From NCBI RefSeq assembly GCF_028714215.1, contig NZ_JAQTMS010000030.1:1-59888 (forward strand): a DNA stretch of 59,888 bases. Direction: 5' to 3'. A model generated the notes under the pieces. It did not search any database. It was not told the origin of the DNA and worked only from the letters and a program-made list of their open reading frames with translations. Shown here piece after piece: positions 34,833 to 43,881 of this stretch; the stretch's first letter is position 1; each line of letters begins with the position of its first letter. A program made the position numbers and the translations under genes. The DNA is from Rhodoferax sp. Its GTDB lineage: Bacteria > Pseudomonadota > Gammaproteobacteria > Burkholderiales > Burkholderiaceae_C.

Positions 34833-37238
34833 ATGAAACGTGCCCTCAAAATCATTGCCCTGCTGCTGGCCGCACTGATCGCGCTGGCGGCGGCCGGCAC
34901 CGCCTGGTACCTGCACGGCAAGCAGCCCCAGCGCTCCGGCACGCTGACCCTGACGCAACTCCAGGCGCCAGTCAGTGTGCGCTATGACGAACGCGGGGTG
35001 CCGCACATCCGGGCCCAGAACGAAACCGACTTGTACCGTGCGCTGGGCTATCTGCATGCGCAGGACCGTTTGTTCCAGATGGAGATGGTGCGCCGCCTGG
35101 CGCAGGGTGAACTGGCTGAAGTGCTGGGCCCGAAACTGGTCGATGTGGACCGGCTGTTCCGGACGCTGGGGATTCGCGCCCATGCCCAGGCCAGCGCCGC
35201 CAAAATGGACATGCAGAGCCCCGCGGCCAAACTGCTGACGGCCTACCTGGACGGCATCAACCAGTTTCAGTCCAGCCATCCGGCACCGCTCGAATTCGAC
35301 CTGCTGGGCATCCCCAAACGGCCCTTCACGGCGCAGGACACGATCGCCGTATCGGGCTACCTGGCCTACAGCTTTGCCGCCACTTTCCGCACCGAGCCGT
35401 CCCTGACCTATGTGCGCGACAAACTAGGCCCGGACTATTTAAGAATATTCGACCTCGACGGCCACCCCGAGGGCGTGCTGACGCCCGCGGCGACGAGCGC
35501 CCTGAATGGCGCTGACTGGCGAGCGCTCAACCAGATAGCGCGAATCAGCCAGCAGGCGCTGGGGGAGGCCGGCCTGGCGCAGTTCGAGGGCAGCAATGCC
35601 TGGGCTGTTTCGGGCAAGCGCAGTGCCAGCGGCAGACCGCTGCTGGCCGGCGATCCGCACATCAGCTACTCGGCGCCCTCGGTCTGGTACGAGGCGCACC
35701 TGTCGGCGCCCGGCTTCGAGTTGTATGGCCACCACCAGGCACTCAATCCCAGCGCGCTACTGGGCCACAACCCGCAATTCGGCTGGAGCCTGACCATGTT
35801 CCAGAACGATGACATGGACTTGATCGCCGAGAAAGCCAATCCGGACAATGCCAATCAGGTCTGGTACCACGGCCAGTGGGTCGATCTGCAAAGCCGCGTT
35901 GAAAGCATTCATGTCAAGGGCGCCGCACCGATCCAGCTGACGCTGCGGCGCTCGCCGCACGGCCCCATCATCACCGACGCCTTCACCAGCAGCCTGGGTA
36001 AAACGCCGGTGGCCATGTGGTGGGCTTTTCTGGAAACCGAGAATCCGATTCTGGACGCCTTTTATGAGCTCAATCGCGCCGACACGCTGGCCAGGGCGCG
36101 CGCCGCCGCCAGCAAAATTCATGCGCCCGGTCTGAACGTGGTGTGGGCCAGCGCCAGCGGCGACATCGGCTGGTGGGCCGCCGCCAAGCTGCCGATCCGA
36201 GCGGCCCGGGTCAATCCCAACTTCATCCTCGACGGCAGCAGCGCCGAAGCCGACAAGCTCGGCTACTACCCGTTCAGTGACAACCCGCAGGAAGAAAATC
36301 CCGCGCGCGGCTACATCGTGTCGGCCAATCACCAGCCCAAGCCTGCGAACGGTGTGCCGGTGCCCGGCTATTACAACCTGGCAGACCGCGCCCAGCGACT
36401 CGACCAGCGGCTGCGCGATGACTCGGTCAAATGGGATGTCAAAACCAGCCAGGCGCTGCAGCTTGACAGCCAGACCGGCTACAGCCAGCGCCTGCTCAAA
36501 CCTTTGCTGCCGGTCTTGCGGAGCAGCGTCACCGATCCGGCGGAGCAGGCGCTGCTGGAGGGCTTGGCGACCTGGGATGGCAGGCACAATGTCGACAGCA
36601 TCGCCGCCACTGTTTTCAACCAGTTTCTGTTTGAACTGGCGCGCGGCGCCCTGGCCGATGAAATGGGCGAGGTGCAGTTCAAGAACCTGCTGGGCACACG
36701 TGCCCTGGACTTTGCCCTGCCCCGATTGGCGGCGGACGCCAACTCACCGTGGTGGGACAACCGCGCTACGCCGACCGTCGAGAGCCGTGCCGACACCCTC
36801 AAAGTGGTGTGGCGCGCCACCATCGACCACCTGCAAGCCACGCTGGGCAAAGACAGCAACGGTTGGACCTGGGGCAAAGCCCACACGCTGACCCACGGCC
36901 ACCCGCTGGCGGCGCAAAAGCCGCTCGACAAACTCTTCAACATCGGCCCTTTTGCGGCGCCCGGCGGACGTGAAACACCCAACAACCTGGGCGGCTCGAT
37001 CGGCCCGGCACCGTGGGCCGTCAGCTATGGCCCATCGACCCGCCGGGTGATCGACTTTGCCGACCCCAACCATGCCGTGGGCATCAACCCGGTGGGTCAA
37101 AGCGGCGTGCTGTTCGACGCCCACTACAAGGACCAGGCGCAAACCTTCATCGCCGGCGGCTATGTGCCGCAACACTTGAGTGAAGCCGATGTGGCGGCCA
37201 ATACCCGCAGCACCTTGACACTTGCGCCGGTACGCTGA
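34833..37238 (+). CDS. Penicillin-acylase-family Ntn hydrolase (penicillin amidase / AHL acylase type)
   Basis: Secreted or membrane-anchored amidohydrolase made as an 801-residue precursor that cuts itself into two chains. An N-terminal membrane anchor or signal (MKRALKIIALLLAALIALAA) is followed by the alpha chain (SVRYDERGVPHIRAQNETDL, GYLHAQDRLFQMEMVRRLAQG). The beta chain begins at the nucleophile Ser254 in EGSNAWAVSG, then DPHISYSAPSVWYEAHL. Members cleave penicillins, N-acyl homoserine lactones or other amides; which one applies is unknown. ATG 34833 follows AGGAG and overlaps no gene, but it is only 25 bases after hpnE and probably shares its transcript. Confidence 0.92.
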   Translation: MKRALKIIALLLAALIALAAAGTAWYLHGKQPQRSGTLTLTQLQAPVSVRYDERGVPHIRAQNETDLYRALGYLHAQDRLFQMEMVRRLAQGELAEVLGPKLVDVDRLFRTLGIRAHAQASAAKMDMQSPAAKLLTAYLDGINQFQSSHPAPLEFDLLGIPKRPFTAQDTIAVSGYLAYSFAATFRTEPSLTYVRDKLGPDYLRIFDLDGHPEGVLTPAATSALNGADWRALNQIARISQQALGEAGLAQFEGSNAWAVSGKRSASGRPLLAGDPHISYSAPSVWYEAHLSAPGFELYGHHQALNPSALLGHNPQFGWSLTMFQNDDMDLIAEKANPDNANQVWYHGQWVDLQSRVESIHVKGAAPIQLTLRRSPHGPIITDAFTSSLGKTPVAMWWAFLETENPILDAFYELNRADTLARARAAASKIHAPGLNVVWASASGDIGWWAAAKLPIRAARVNPNFILDGSSAEADKLGYYPFSDNPQEENPARGYIVSANHQPKPANGVPVPGYYNLADRAQRLDQRLRDDSVKWDVKTSQALQLDSQTGYSQRLLKPLLPVLRSSVTDPAEQALLEGLATWDGRHNVDSIAATVFNQFLFELARGALADEMGEVQFKNLLGTRALDFALPRLAADANSPWWDNRATPTVESRADTLKVVWRATIDHLQATLGKDSNGWTWGKAHTLTHGHPLAAQKPLDKLFNIGPFAAPGGRETPNNLGGSIGPAPWAVSYGPSTRRVIDFADPNHAVGINPVGQSGVLFDAHYKDQAQTFIAGGYVPQHLSEADVAANTRSTLTLAPVR

Positions 37239-37244
37239 GACTCT

Positions 37245-37626
37245 TGTTTCTGTATTCTTTTCATTTTTTTTATTCCCCACTCTCTCACCCCCGCCTCTCT
37301 CCCGCCCCGCCGGGCGGAAGAGAGGAGCCAACAGCCGTATTTGGCCGCGTCTGCAAACGAAAGAAGTACACACGCCGCCGCGCGCTGGGGAAGATGATGA
37401 ACACTACTTGTGTGTTAATTCCCCCAAGCCGTTTTGCGATCAACCAGAGCAGGCCACCGGCAAGGCAGAGCAAAAGTTATCGCCACAAATCCCAGCGGTC
37501 AAAACCTGACAGAGGCACTTCATATCTTTCACACTCGGCCACATGAGGCTCCCCTCTTCCGCCCGGCGGGGCGGGAGAGGGGCGGGGGGGAGTGAGTGGG
37601 GAAAAGATCGGAAGAATACAAAAACA
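37245..37626. mobile_element. MITE-like element with about 80-base terminal inverted repeats
   Basis: Left arm 37245-37329 and right arm 37547-37626 are imperfect inverted copies of each other. Shared blocks are TGTATTCTT, TTCCCCACTC, the perfectly matching CCCGCCCCGCCGGGCGGAAG and GAG-GAGCC. The core (37330-37546, 217 bases) has no transposase. On the minus strand it can encode a short frame containing FFRLQTRPNTAVGSSLPPGG, a string I recall from short spurious ORFs in other GC-rich genomes, suggesting a dispersed repeat. It separates the penicillin acylase gene from hemH and could form a very large hairpin in RNA. Confidence 0.7.
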
Positions 37627-37679
37627 GAAAATGGCAGGGAACAAGGCAAAGAACCCCGCGGATACGTGAGAATAGCGCC

Positions 37680-38774
37680 ATGACTTCATTCCTGCCGGAA
37701 CCCTCTTTTACCCATGGTCAGGTGCCGCGCACTGCCGTGCTGTTCTGCAATCTGGGCACGCCCGACACTCCCGGCACGGCCGATGTTCGGCGCTTTCTGG
37801 GCCAGTTTTTGAGTGACCGGCGGGTGGTCGAGATCCCGCGGCTGCTCTGGTGGCTGATTTTGCACGGCATCATCCTGCGCTTTCGGCCGGCCAGGTCGGC
37901 CGCCAAGTACGCCAGCATCTGGACGCCCGAGGGTTCACCACTCAAGGTCTGGACCGAAAAGCAGGCCAGGCTGCTGCAGGACGGCCTGGCCCGGCGCGGG
38001 CACGACGTGCCGGTGCGCTACGCCATGCGCTATGGCAGCACTGCCATCGCCCAGCAACTCGACGCGCTCAAAGCCGAAGGCTGCACCCGCATCCTGATCT
38101 TGCCGGCCTACCCGCAATACTCGGCCACCACCACGGCCAGCCTGTTTGACGCGGTCTACCTGTGGACCGCCAAGGTGCGCAATCTGCCGGAACTGCGTTT
38201 TGTCAACCGCTATCACGACGACCCCGGTTACATCAAAGCACTGAGCTCCAATATCCAGCGTCACTGGGCCGCCAATGGCCGAGCCGATCAACTGCTGCTG
38301 AGCTTTCACGGCGTGCCCCAGCGCACGCTGCAGCTGGGCGACCCCTATCATTGCGAATGCTTCAAAACGGCCCGCCTGCTGGCCGAGCATTTGGGCCTGA
38401 CCGAAGCGCAGTACAAAGTCACTTTTCAATCGCGCCTGGGCCGTGCCCAATGGCTGCAGCCCTACACCGAACCGAGCCTGATTGCCCTGGCCCAAGCCGG
38501 CGTCAAGCGGGTCGACGTGGTGTGCCCCGGCTTTACCAGCGACTGTCTGGAGACACTGGAAGAAATCGCGATCGAAGGTCGCGCCGCCTTTCTGCAAGCG
38601 GGTGGCCAGCAGTTCCGCTACATTGCCTGCCTGAACGACGACCCGGTCTGGATCAACGCCCTGTGTGAACTGACCGAGCAGCATCTGGCCGGTTGGCCAA
38701 CCCGGGCCACGCCCACGTCCCAGACCTTGGCCAGGTCACGGGCCGCCGCGCTGGCGCTGGGCGCCAAGCAGTAA
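37680..38774 (+). CDS. hemH: Ferrochelatase
   Basis: Inserts ferrous iron into protoporphyrin IX, the last step of haem synthesis; peripheral on the inner membrane. At 364 residues it has FCNLGTPDTPGTADVRRFLG near the start. The catalytic His is in LLLSFHGVPQRTLQLGDPY. FQSRLGRAQWLQPYTEPS and CPGFTSDCLETLEEIAIEG (catalytic Glu) follow. The start is ATG 37680, 53 bases past the inverted-repeat element. No strong ribosome site; the frame is open upstream into the repeat but the family starts here. Confidence 0.95.
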   Translation: MTSFLPEPSFTHGQVPRTAVLFCNLGTPDTPGTADVRRFLGQFLSDRRVVEIPRLLWWLILHGIILRFRPARSAAKYASIWTPEGSPLKVWTEKQARLLQDGLARRGHDVPVRYAMRYGSTAIAQQLDALKAEGCTRILILPAYPQYSATTTASLFDAVYLWTAKVRNLPELRFVNRYHDDPGYIKALSSNIQRHWAANGRADQLLLSFHGVPQRTLQLGDPYHCECFKTARLLAEHLGLTEAQYKVTFQSRLGRAQWLQPYTEPSLIALAQAGVKRVDVVCPGFTSDCLETLEEIAIEGRAAFLQAGGQQFRYIACLNDDPVWINALCELTEQHLAGWPTRATPTSQTLARSRAAALALGAKQ

Positions 38775-38880
38775 GCCGTGAGCCAGCTGGAAGCTGCTTC
38801 CATCAAGCCGGCGTCCCATCCGCGCCAGGCGACCGACCGTTGCGATCCATGCGACATGGGAGTCTAATCAAGCCGTCACC

Positions 38881-41800
38881 TTGCCCGTCATGGGTGTGAA
38901 CCGACCCTGGCCCGACCACTTGCCGCAACGAATCCATGTTTCATTTGTGAACCAGCTCAAGATTCTCGTCACAGCTGCCGCTTGGTCGTCGGCTCGCCGG
39001 CTGCTGCGCGCCGCGCTGTGGGCTGTGCTGGGGCTGTGCTGCACTGTTGGCGCAGCGCCGGCCCCAACGCTGCCAACCGAAACGCCGCCAAAGTCCATCA
39101 TCGTGGTGCTGGACGACAACTACCCGCCCTTCATCTTTCGCGACAGCGCCGGTCAAATACAGGGCATTCTGAAAGACAGTTGGGCCCTGTGGGAGGCGCG
39201 CACCGGCGTTGCGGTCAAGCTGATGCCGATGGAATGGGCCAAGGCGCTGCAAATGATGCAAGCCGGTCAGGCCGATGTCATCGATACCATCTTCCTGACC
39301 GAAGCTCGCCAACGAATCTATTCCTTCAGCGCGCCGTATGCCAAGCTCGATGTCCCGATCTTCTTCCACCAAAGCATCGGCGGCATCATCGACGCAGATT
39401 CCTTGAAGGGCTTCACGGTTGGCGTCAAGGCCGGCGATGCCTGCATCGACGTGCTGCGCGCGCACGGCGTCGACAGCACCAAGCCGTACCCCAGTTATTC
39501 GGCAGTGGTGGCAGCAGCGGCGGCGGCCGAGGTACGCGTTTTTTGCGTCGATCACCCACCGGCCGCTTACCTGCTCAACCAACTGGGCATCGAGAAGGAA
39601 TTTCGCCATTCGGTGCCCTTGTACACGGGTGAGTTTCACCGCGCGGTGCAAATAGGCAACAGCGCCCTGCTCAAGTTGGTGGAAGACGGTTTCGGCCGCA
39701 TCAGTGCGGCCGAACGCCAGCAGATTGAAACCAAATGGTATGGCTCCGAAATTCAAGGCCCCGGCATTCCGCCCTACGCGCGCTACGCCGCCTATGCCTT
39801 GCTTGGCATCGCCATTGTGACCCTGGCGCTGGCGCTCTGGAACTTGACGTTGCGCCGGCGTGTGCGTTCCAGGACCGCCGAGCTGTCAAGCTCGTTGACG
39901 GCGCTGGGCCTGGAAAAGCAGGTCACGGAGCAGACGCTGGCGCAGATGAACGCCACCCTGGAGGCGATTCCCGATCTTTGGTTTGAAATTGACCTTGAAG
40001 GCCGCTATCACAACATCCACGCCGCGCGCACCGACTTGCAAATCGCGCCGGCACCGGACTTTCTTGGCAAGCTGATATCGGAAGTCATGCCGCCCGACGC
40101 AGCGGCGGTCTGCCTGGCCGCTTTGCAGGAGGCGAACGCCAGCGGCCATTCGAATGGCAAACAATTCGCCCTGAATCGCCCGCAAGGGCCAGTGTGGCTT
40201 GAGCTTTCGATGGCACGCAAAGCCAGCCTGCCGGCCGAGACGCCCCGCTTCGTGGCCATTGCACGCGACATCACCGCCAACAAGCTGGCCCAGGAGCAAT
40301 TGCGCCTGAGCGAGGAAAAGCTGGCCACCACGCTGTATTCGATTGGCGACGCGGTGATTGCCACCGATCCGGTGGGCCGCGTGACCCGCATGAATCCAAC
40401 CGCCGAACGGCTGTCCGGCTGGACGCTGGCCGAGGCCCGCGGGCGCGCCCTGACGGAGGTCTTTCGCATCGTCAACGCCGATACGCGCGCGACGGTAGCC
40501 GATCCGGTGCAGTTGGTGATGGCGCATGGCCATGTGGTGGGCCTGGCCAACCACACCGTGTTGCTGGCCCGCGACGGCGCGGAGTACCAGATTTCCGACA
40601 GCGCCGCGCCGATCCGCGATGCCGCCGGTGAAATCGTCGGCGTGGTGCTGGTGTTCAGCGATGTCAGCGAGCAATACCGGGCCGAAGTGGCGCTGCGCGA
40701 GAGCGAACAGCGCTACCGCACCGCCTTCATGACCAGTCCCGACGCCGTCAATATCACGCGCCTGGTGGATGGACGCTATCTCGATGTCAATGACGGCTTC
40801 CTGCGCATGGTGGGCCGCACGCGCGACGAAGTCATTGGCCGGACGGCGCAGGAACTCAACGTCTGGCAAGACCCCGGCGACCGGCGGCGGCTGGTGCAAG
40901 CCATGCAACGCGAGGGTCATTGTGAAAACCTGGACGCCAACTTCGTCGCCAAGGATGGCCGGGTGTTCGCCGGCTTGATGTCCGCGCATGTGATCAGCCT
41001 GCAAGGTGAGCAGTGCATTCTGTCGGTGACGCGCGACATCACCGCGCGCAAGCAAGCGGAAGACGCGCTGCGCGTTGCCGCCGCCGCATTCGAAGCGCAG
41101 GAGGGTATTTTTGTCACCGACCCGGCGCGGGTGATCCTGCGCGTCAACCAGGCCTTCACCGAAATTACCGGCTACAGCGCTGAAGAGGCGGTCGGCAAGA
41201 CGCGACGCCAGCTCAATGCCGAGCGCCACGATGGCGCGGCCAACGCGGCCATTATGGATGGCGTCATGCTGAAGGGGAAATGGCAGGGAGAGGTTTCCAA
41301 CCGACGGAAAAACGGCGAGCCCTATACCGAATGGTTGACCATCAGCGCCGTGATGGGCAGCGACGGCAAACTCTCCCACTACGTCGGCACACTGATTGAC
41401 ATCAGCGCCCGCAAGGCCGCCGAGGAAAGCCTGCAACTCGCCGCCAGCGTCTTCACCCACGCGCGCGAGGGCATCATGATCACGCAAGCCGACGGCACCA
41501 TCATCAACGTCAATCAGGCCTTTAGCCAGATCACCGGCTACAGCCGCGAGGAAGTGTTGGGCCAGAACCCGCGCATCCTCAAGTCGGGACGGCAGAGCCG
41601 GGAGTTCTACCAGGCGATGTGGCGCGAACTGGTCAGCAAGGGGCAATGGGACGGTGAAGTCTGGAATCGGCGCAAGAATGGCGAGATCTACCCGCAGATG
41701 CAAACCGTCAGCACGGTGCGCAACGAGCAGGGCAAGGCGTACAACTATGTGGCGCTGTTTTCCGACATCACGGCGCAGAAGGCGCACCAGCAACAGCTAG

Positions 41801-43488
41801 AACACCTGGCTCATTTTGACGTGCTGACCAGCTTGCCGAACCGGGTGCTGCTGACCGACCGACTGCACCAGGCGATGGCGCAGGCGCAGCGGCGCAACCA
41901 GACCCTGGCCGTGGTCTATCTCGATCTGGACGGCTTCAAGGCCGTCAATGACCACCATGGACATGAGGTCGGCGACCAGTTGCTGATGACCGTGGCCAGC
42001 CGCATGAAGCAGACCCTGCGCGAGGGCGACACGCTGGCCCGTCTGGGTGGCGACGAGTTTGTCGCCGTGTTGATCGATCTGAGCGATGTCGCCGCCAGCG
42101 TGCCCATGCTGACCCGTCTGCTGGGCGCGGCCGCCCAGGCCGTGCCAATGGGCGAGATCAACCTTCAGGTCTCGACCAGTGTCGGCGTCACCTTCTACCC
42201 ACAGTGCCAAGACATCGATGCCGACCAGCTTCTGCGCCAGGCCGACCAGGCCATGTACCAGGCCAAGCTGGCGGGGAAAAACCGCTACCACTTCTTCGAC
42301 GCCGAACAGGACAGCAGCATACGCGGTCGTCATGAAAGCGTGGTGCGCATCCGGCAAGCCCTGACGGACCACGAATTCGTGCTCTATTACCAGCCCAAAG
42401 TCAATATGCGCAGCGGCCTCGTCACCGGCGCCGAGGCGCTGATCCGCTGGCGGCACCCGGAGCAGGGACTGCTGTTGCCGGCGCTGTTCCTGCCCGTGAT
42501 CGAAGACCATCCGCTGGCCGTCGAGATCGGCAAATGGGTCATCGACAGTGCTCTGGCCCAGATGGAACTGTGGCGCGAAGCCGGCCTGAACATCCCGGTC
42601 AGTGTCAATGTCGGCGCCAACCAGCTGCAGCAAACCAACTTCGTGCCGCGTCTGCGCGAACTGCTGCAGGCGCATCCCGGCATCAAGGCCGGCGAACTCG
42701 AACTCGAGGTGCTGGAGACCAGCGCGCTGGAAGACATCGGGCGCATCGGCCAGGTGATTGAGGCTTGCGGCCGCCTGGGTGTCGGCTTTGCCCTGGACGA
42801 TTTTGGCACCGGCTACTCCTCGTTGACCTACCTCAAACACCTGCGCGTCACCCTGCTCAAGATCGATCGCAGCTTTGTCAGCAACATGCTGGACGACCCC
42901 GACGACCTGGCCATTCTGGAGGGCGTGATCGGGCTGGCCAACGCCTTTCGCTGCCAGGTTGTCGCCGAGGGCGTGGAGAGCGTGGCCCACGGCGCGCTGT
43001 TGCTGCGACTCGGTTGCGAATTGGCACAAGGCTACGGCATTGCGCGCCCGATGCCGGCGGCCGATCTGCCGGCCTGGGTAGCCAGTTGGCGGCCTGACCC
43101 GAGCTGGGCCGATCTGACCCGAGTGCGACGCGACGATCTGCCGCTGCTGCGTGCCGGCGTCGAGTACCGCGCCTGGATCGCTGGGCTTGCATCCTTCCTC
43201 AAGGGTGAGCGCCAGATACCGCCGGTACTCGATCCGCAGCACGACCTCTTTAACCTGTGGCCACGCGGTCGGGCGCCAGCGCAACAAGACGCAAAACCAG
43301 CCTGGCGGGACATCGAAGCCCTGCAACAGCGGGTGCGGACGCTGGCCACCGAGCTGCTCGAACTCAAGGCCAGTGGCCGCCAGGCCCAGGCGCTGGCGCA
43401 ACTCGACAAGCTGCACCAACTGCACCAGCTGATGCTCGACCAACTGACGTCCCTGGAGCAGGAGAGTCAGGTTGCCGATCTGCGCTAG
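38881..43488 (+). CDS. Solute-binding domain / multi-PAS / GGDEF-EAL protein
   Basis: Very large c-di-GMP-type sensor, 1535 residues. A signal or membrane segment (about 40-60) precedes a periplasmic family-3 solute-binding domain (about 72-300, DDNYPPFIFRDSAGQIQGIL) and a membrane helix (about 305-325). About five PAS units follow (about 355-970; repeats such as EITGYSAEEAVGKTRRQLNA and QITGYSREEVLGQNPRILKS). GGDEF is intact at 1056-1060 and EAL at 1185-1187, with [11 protein letters not shown] and VAEGVES. The last 110 residues resemble a zinc-binding CZB domain with lost ligands. The start is uncertain: TTG 38881, ATG 38890 or GTG 38947. Confidence 0.9.
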   Translation: MPVMGVNRPWPDHLPQRIHVSFVNQLKILVTAAAWSSARRLLRAALWAVLGLCCTVGAAPAPTLPTETPPKSIIVVLDDNYPPFIFRDSAGQIQGILKDSWALWEARTGVAVKLMPMEWAKALQMMQAGQADVIDTIFLTEARQRIYSFSAPYAKLDVPIFFHQSIGGIIDADSLKGFTVGVKAGDACIDVLRAHGVDSTKPYPSYSAVVAAAAAAEVRVFCVDHPPAAYLLNQLGIEKEFRHSVPLYTGEFHRAVQIGNSALLKLVEDGFGRISAAERQQIETKWYGSEIQGPGIPPYARYAAYALLGIAIVTLALALWNLTLRRRVRSRTAELSSSLTALGLEKQVTEQTLAQMNATLEAIPDLWFEIDLEGRYHNIHAARTDLQIAPAPDFLGKLISEVMPPDAAAVCLAALQEANASGHSNGKQFALNRPQGPVWLELSMARKASLPAETPRFVAIARDITANKLAQEQLRLSEEKLATTLYSIGDAVIATDPVGRVTRMNPTAERLSGWTLAEARGRALTEVFRIVNADTRATVADPVQLVMAHGHVVGLANHTVLLARDGAEYQISDSAAPIRDAAGEIVGVVLVFSDVSEQYRAEVALRESEQRYRTAFMTSPDAVNITRLVDGRYLDVNDGFLRMVGRTRDEVIGRTAQELNVWQDPGDRRRLVQAMQREGHCENLDANFVAKDGRVFAGLMSAHVISLQGEQCILSVTRDITARKQAEDALRVAAAAFEAQEGIFVTDPARVILRVNQAFTEITGYSAEEAVGKTRRQLNAERHDGAANAAIMDGVMLKGKWQGEVSNRRKNGEPYTEWLTISAVMGSDGKLSHYVGTLIDISARKAAEESLQLAASVFTHAREGIMITQADGTIINVNQAFSQITGYSREEVLGQNPRILKSGRQSREFYQAMWRELVSKGQWDGEVWNRRKNGEIYPQMQTVSTVRNEQGKAYNYVALFSDITAQKAHQQQLEHLAHFDVLTSLPNRVLLTDRLHQAMAQAQRRNQTLAVVYLDLDGFKAVNDHHGHEVGDQLLMTVASRMKQTLREGDTLARLGGDEFVAVLIDLSDVAASVPMLTRLLGAAAQAVPMGEINLQVSTSVGVTFYPQCQDIDADQLLRQADQAMYQAKLAGKNRYHFFDAEQDSSIRGRHESVVRIRQALTDHEFVLYYQPKVNMRSGLVTGAEALIRWRHPEQGLLLPALFLPVIEDHPLAVEIGKWVIDSALAQMELWREAGLNIPVSVNVGANQLQQTNFVPRLRELLQAHPGIKAGELELEVLETSALEDIGRIGQVIEACGRLGVGFALDDFGTGYSSLTYLKHLRVTLLKIDRSFVSNMLDDPDDLAILEGVIGLANAFRCQVVAEGVESVAHGALLLRLGCELAQGYGIARPMPAADLPAWVASWRPDPSWADLTRVRRDDLPLLRAGVEYRAWIAGLASFLKGERQIPPVLDPQHDLFNLWPRGRAPAQQDAKPAWRDIEALQQRVRTLATELLELKASGRQAQALAQLDKLHQLHQLMLDQLTSLEQESQVADLR

Positions 43489-43881
43489 CCTGGTCAATCG
43501 GCATGATTGGCACAGTCGGCAGCAGGCCCCGGTTGAATGGCGATTCAGCTGGCAAGGGTTACCCTGCGGGCCAACTGCCACCCCCTCTTTTCTGCCGTCC
43601 GAGTAGGCCCCAAAGGCCCGCGTTGGACTTAGAATGTATCCATAAGTAATAGTACTTGGGAGCCGCGCAAATGGATTTCCGGGAGGGGATGCTGGCAGCC
43701 TGTCGGGCTTGGAACGCGGGTGCGACGGGGCTGAATTCGGATGCAGCGCTAGGCGAAAAAGCCATGGCAAGGGAGTCTGTCTTGCCTGGCTGCGCAACAC
43801 TGCGGAACGCCCAAAAATCGGCCTACCCACCGGCTCGGGATGCCAGCGAGCGATCTTCCCACCTCAGCCTCAAGCAACGCC
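43489..43881. other. Intergenic region between the two GGDEF genes
   Basis: About 390 bases. A possible sigma-70 promoter, TTGGAC (43623-43628) and TAATAG (43647-43652) with an 18-base gap, could drive the downstream REC-PAS-GGDRF gene. Short frames here have no family resemblance. I looked for a c-di-GMP riboswitch core and did not see one. Confidence 0.35.

Noticed and set aside
39886..43830. Long minus-strand frames (635 and 677 codons) opposite the PAS/GGDEF/EAL gene
   Set aside because: Antisense to a gene with complete domain motifs; composition reflects codon bias only.
43489..43881. Possible c-di-GMP riboswitch in the spacer between two GGDEF-type genes
   Set aside because: I looked for the GEMM-type conserved core and did not find it; only a weak promoter is visible.
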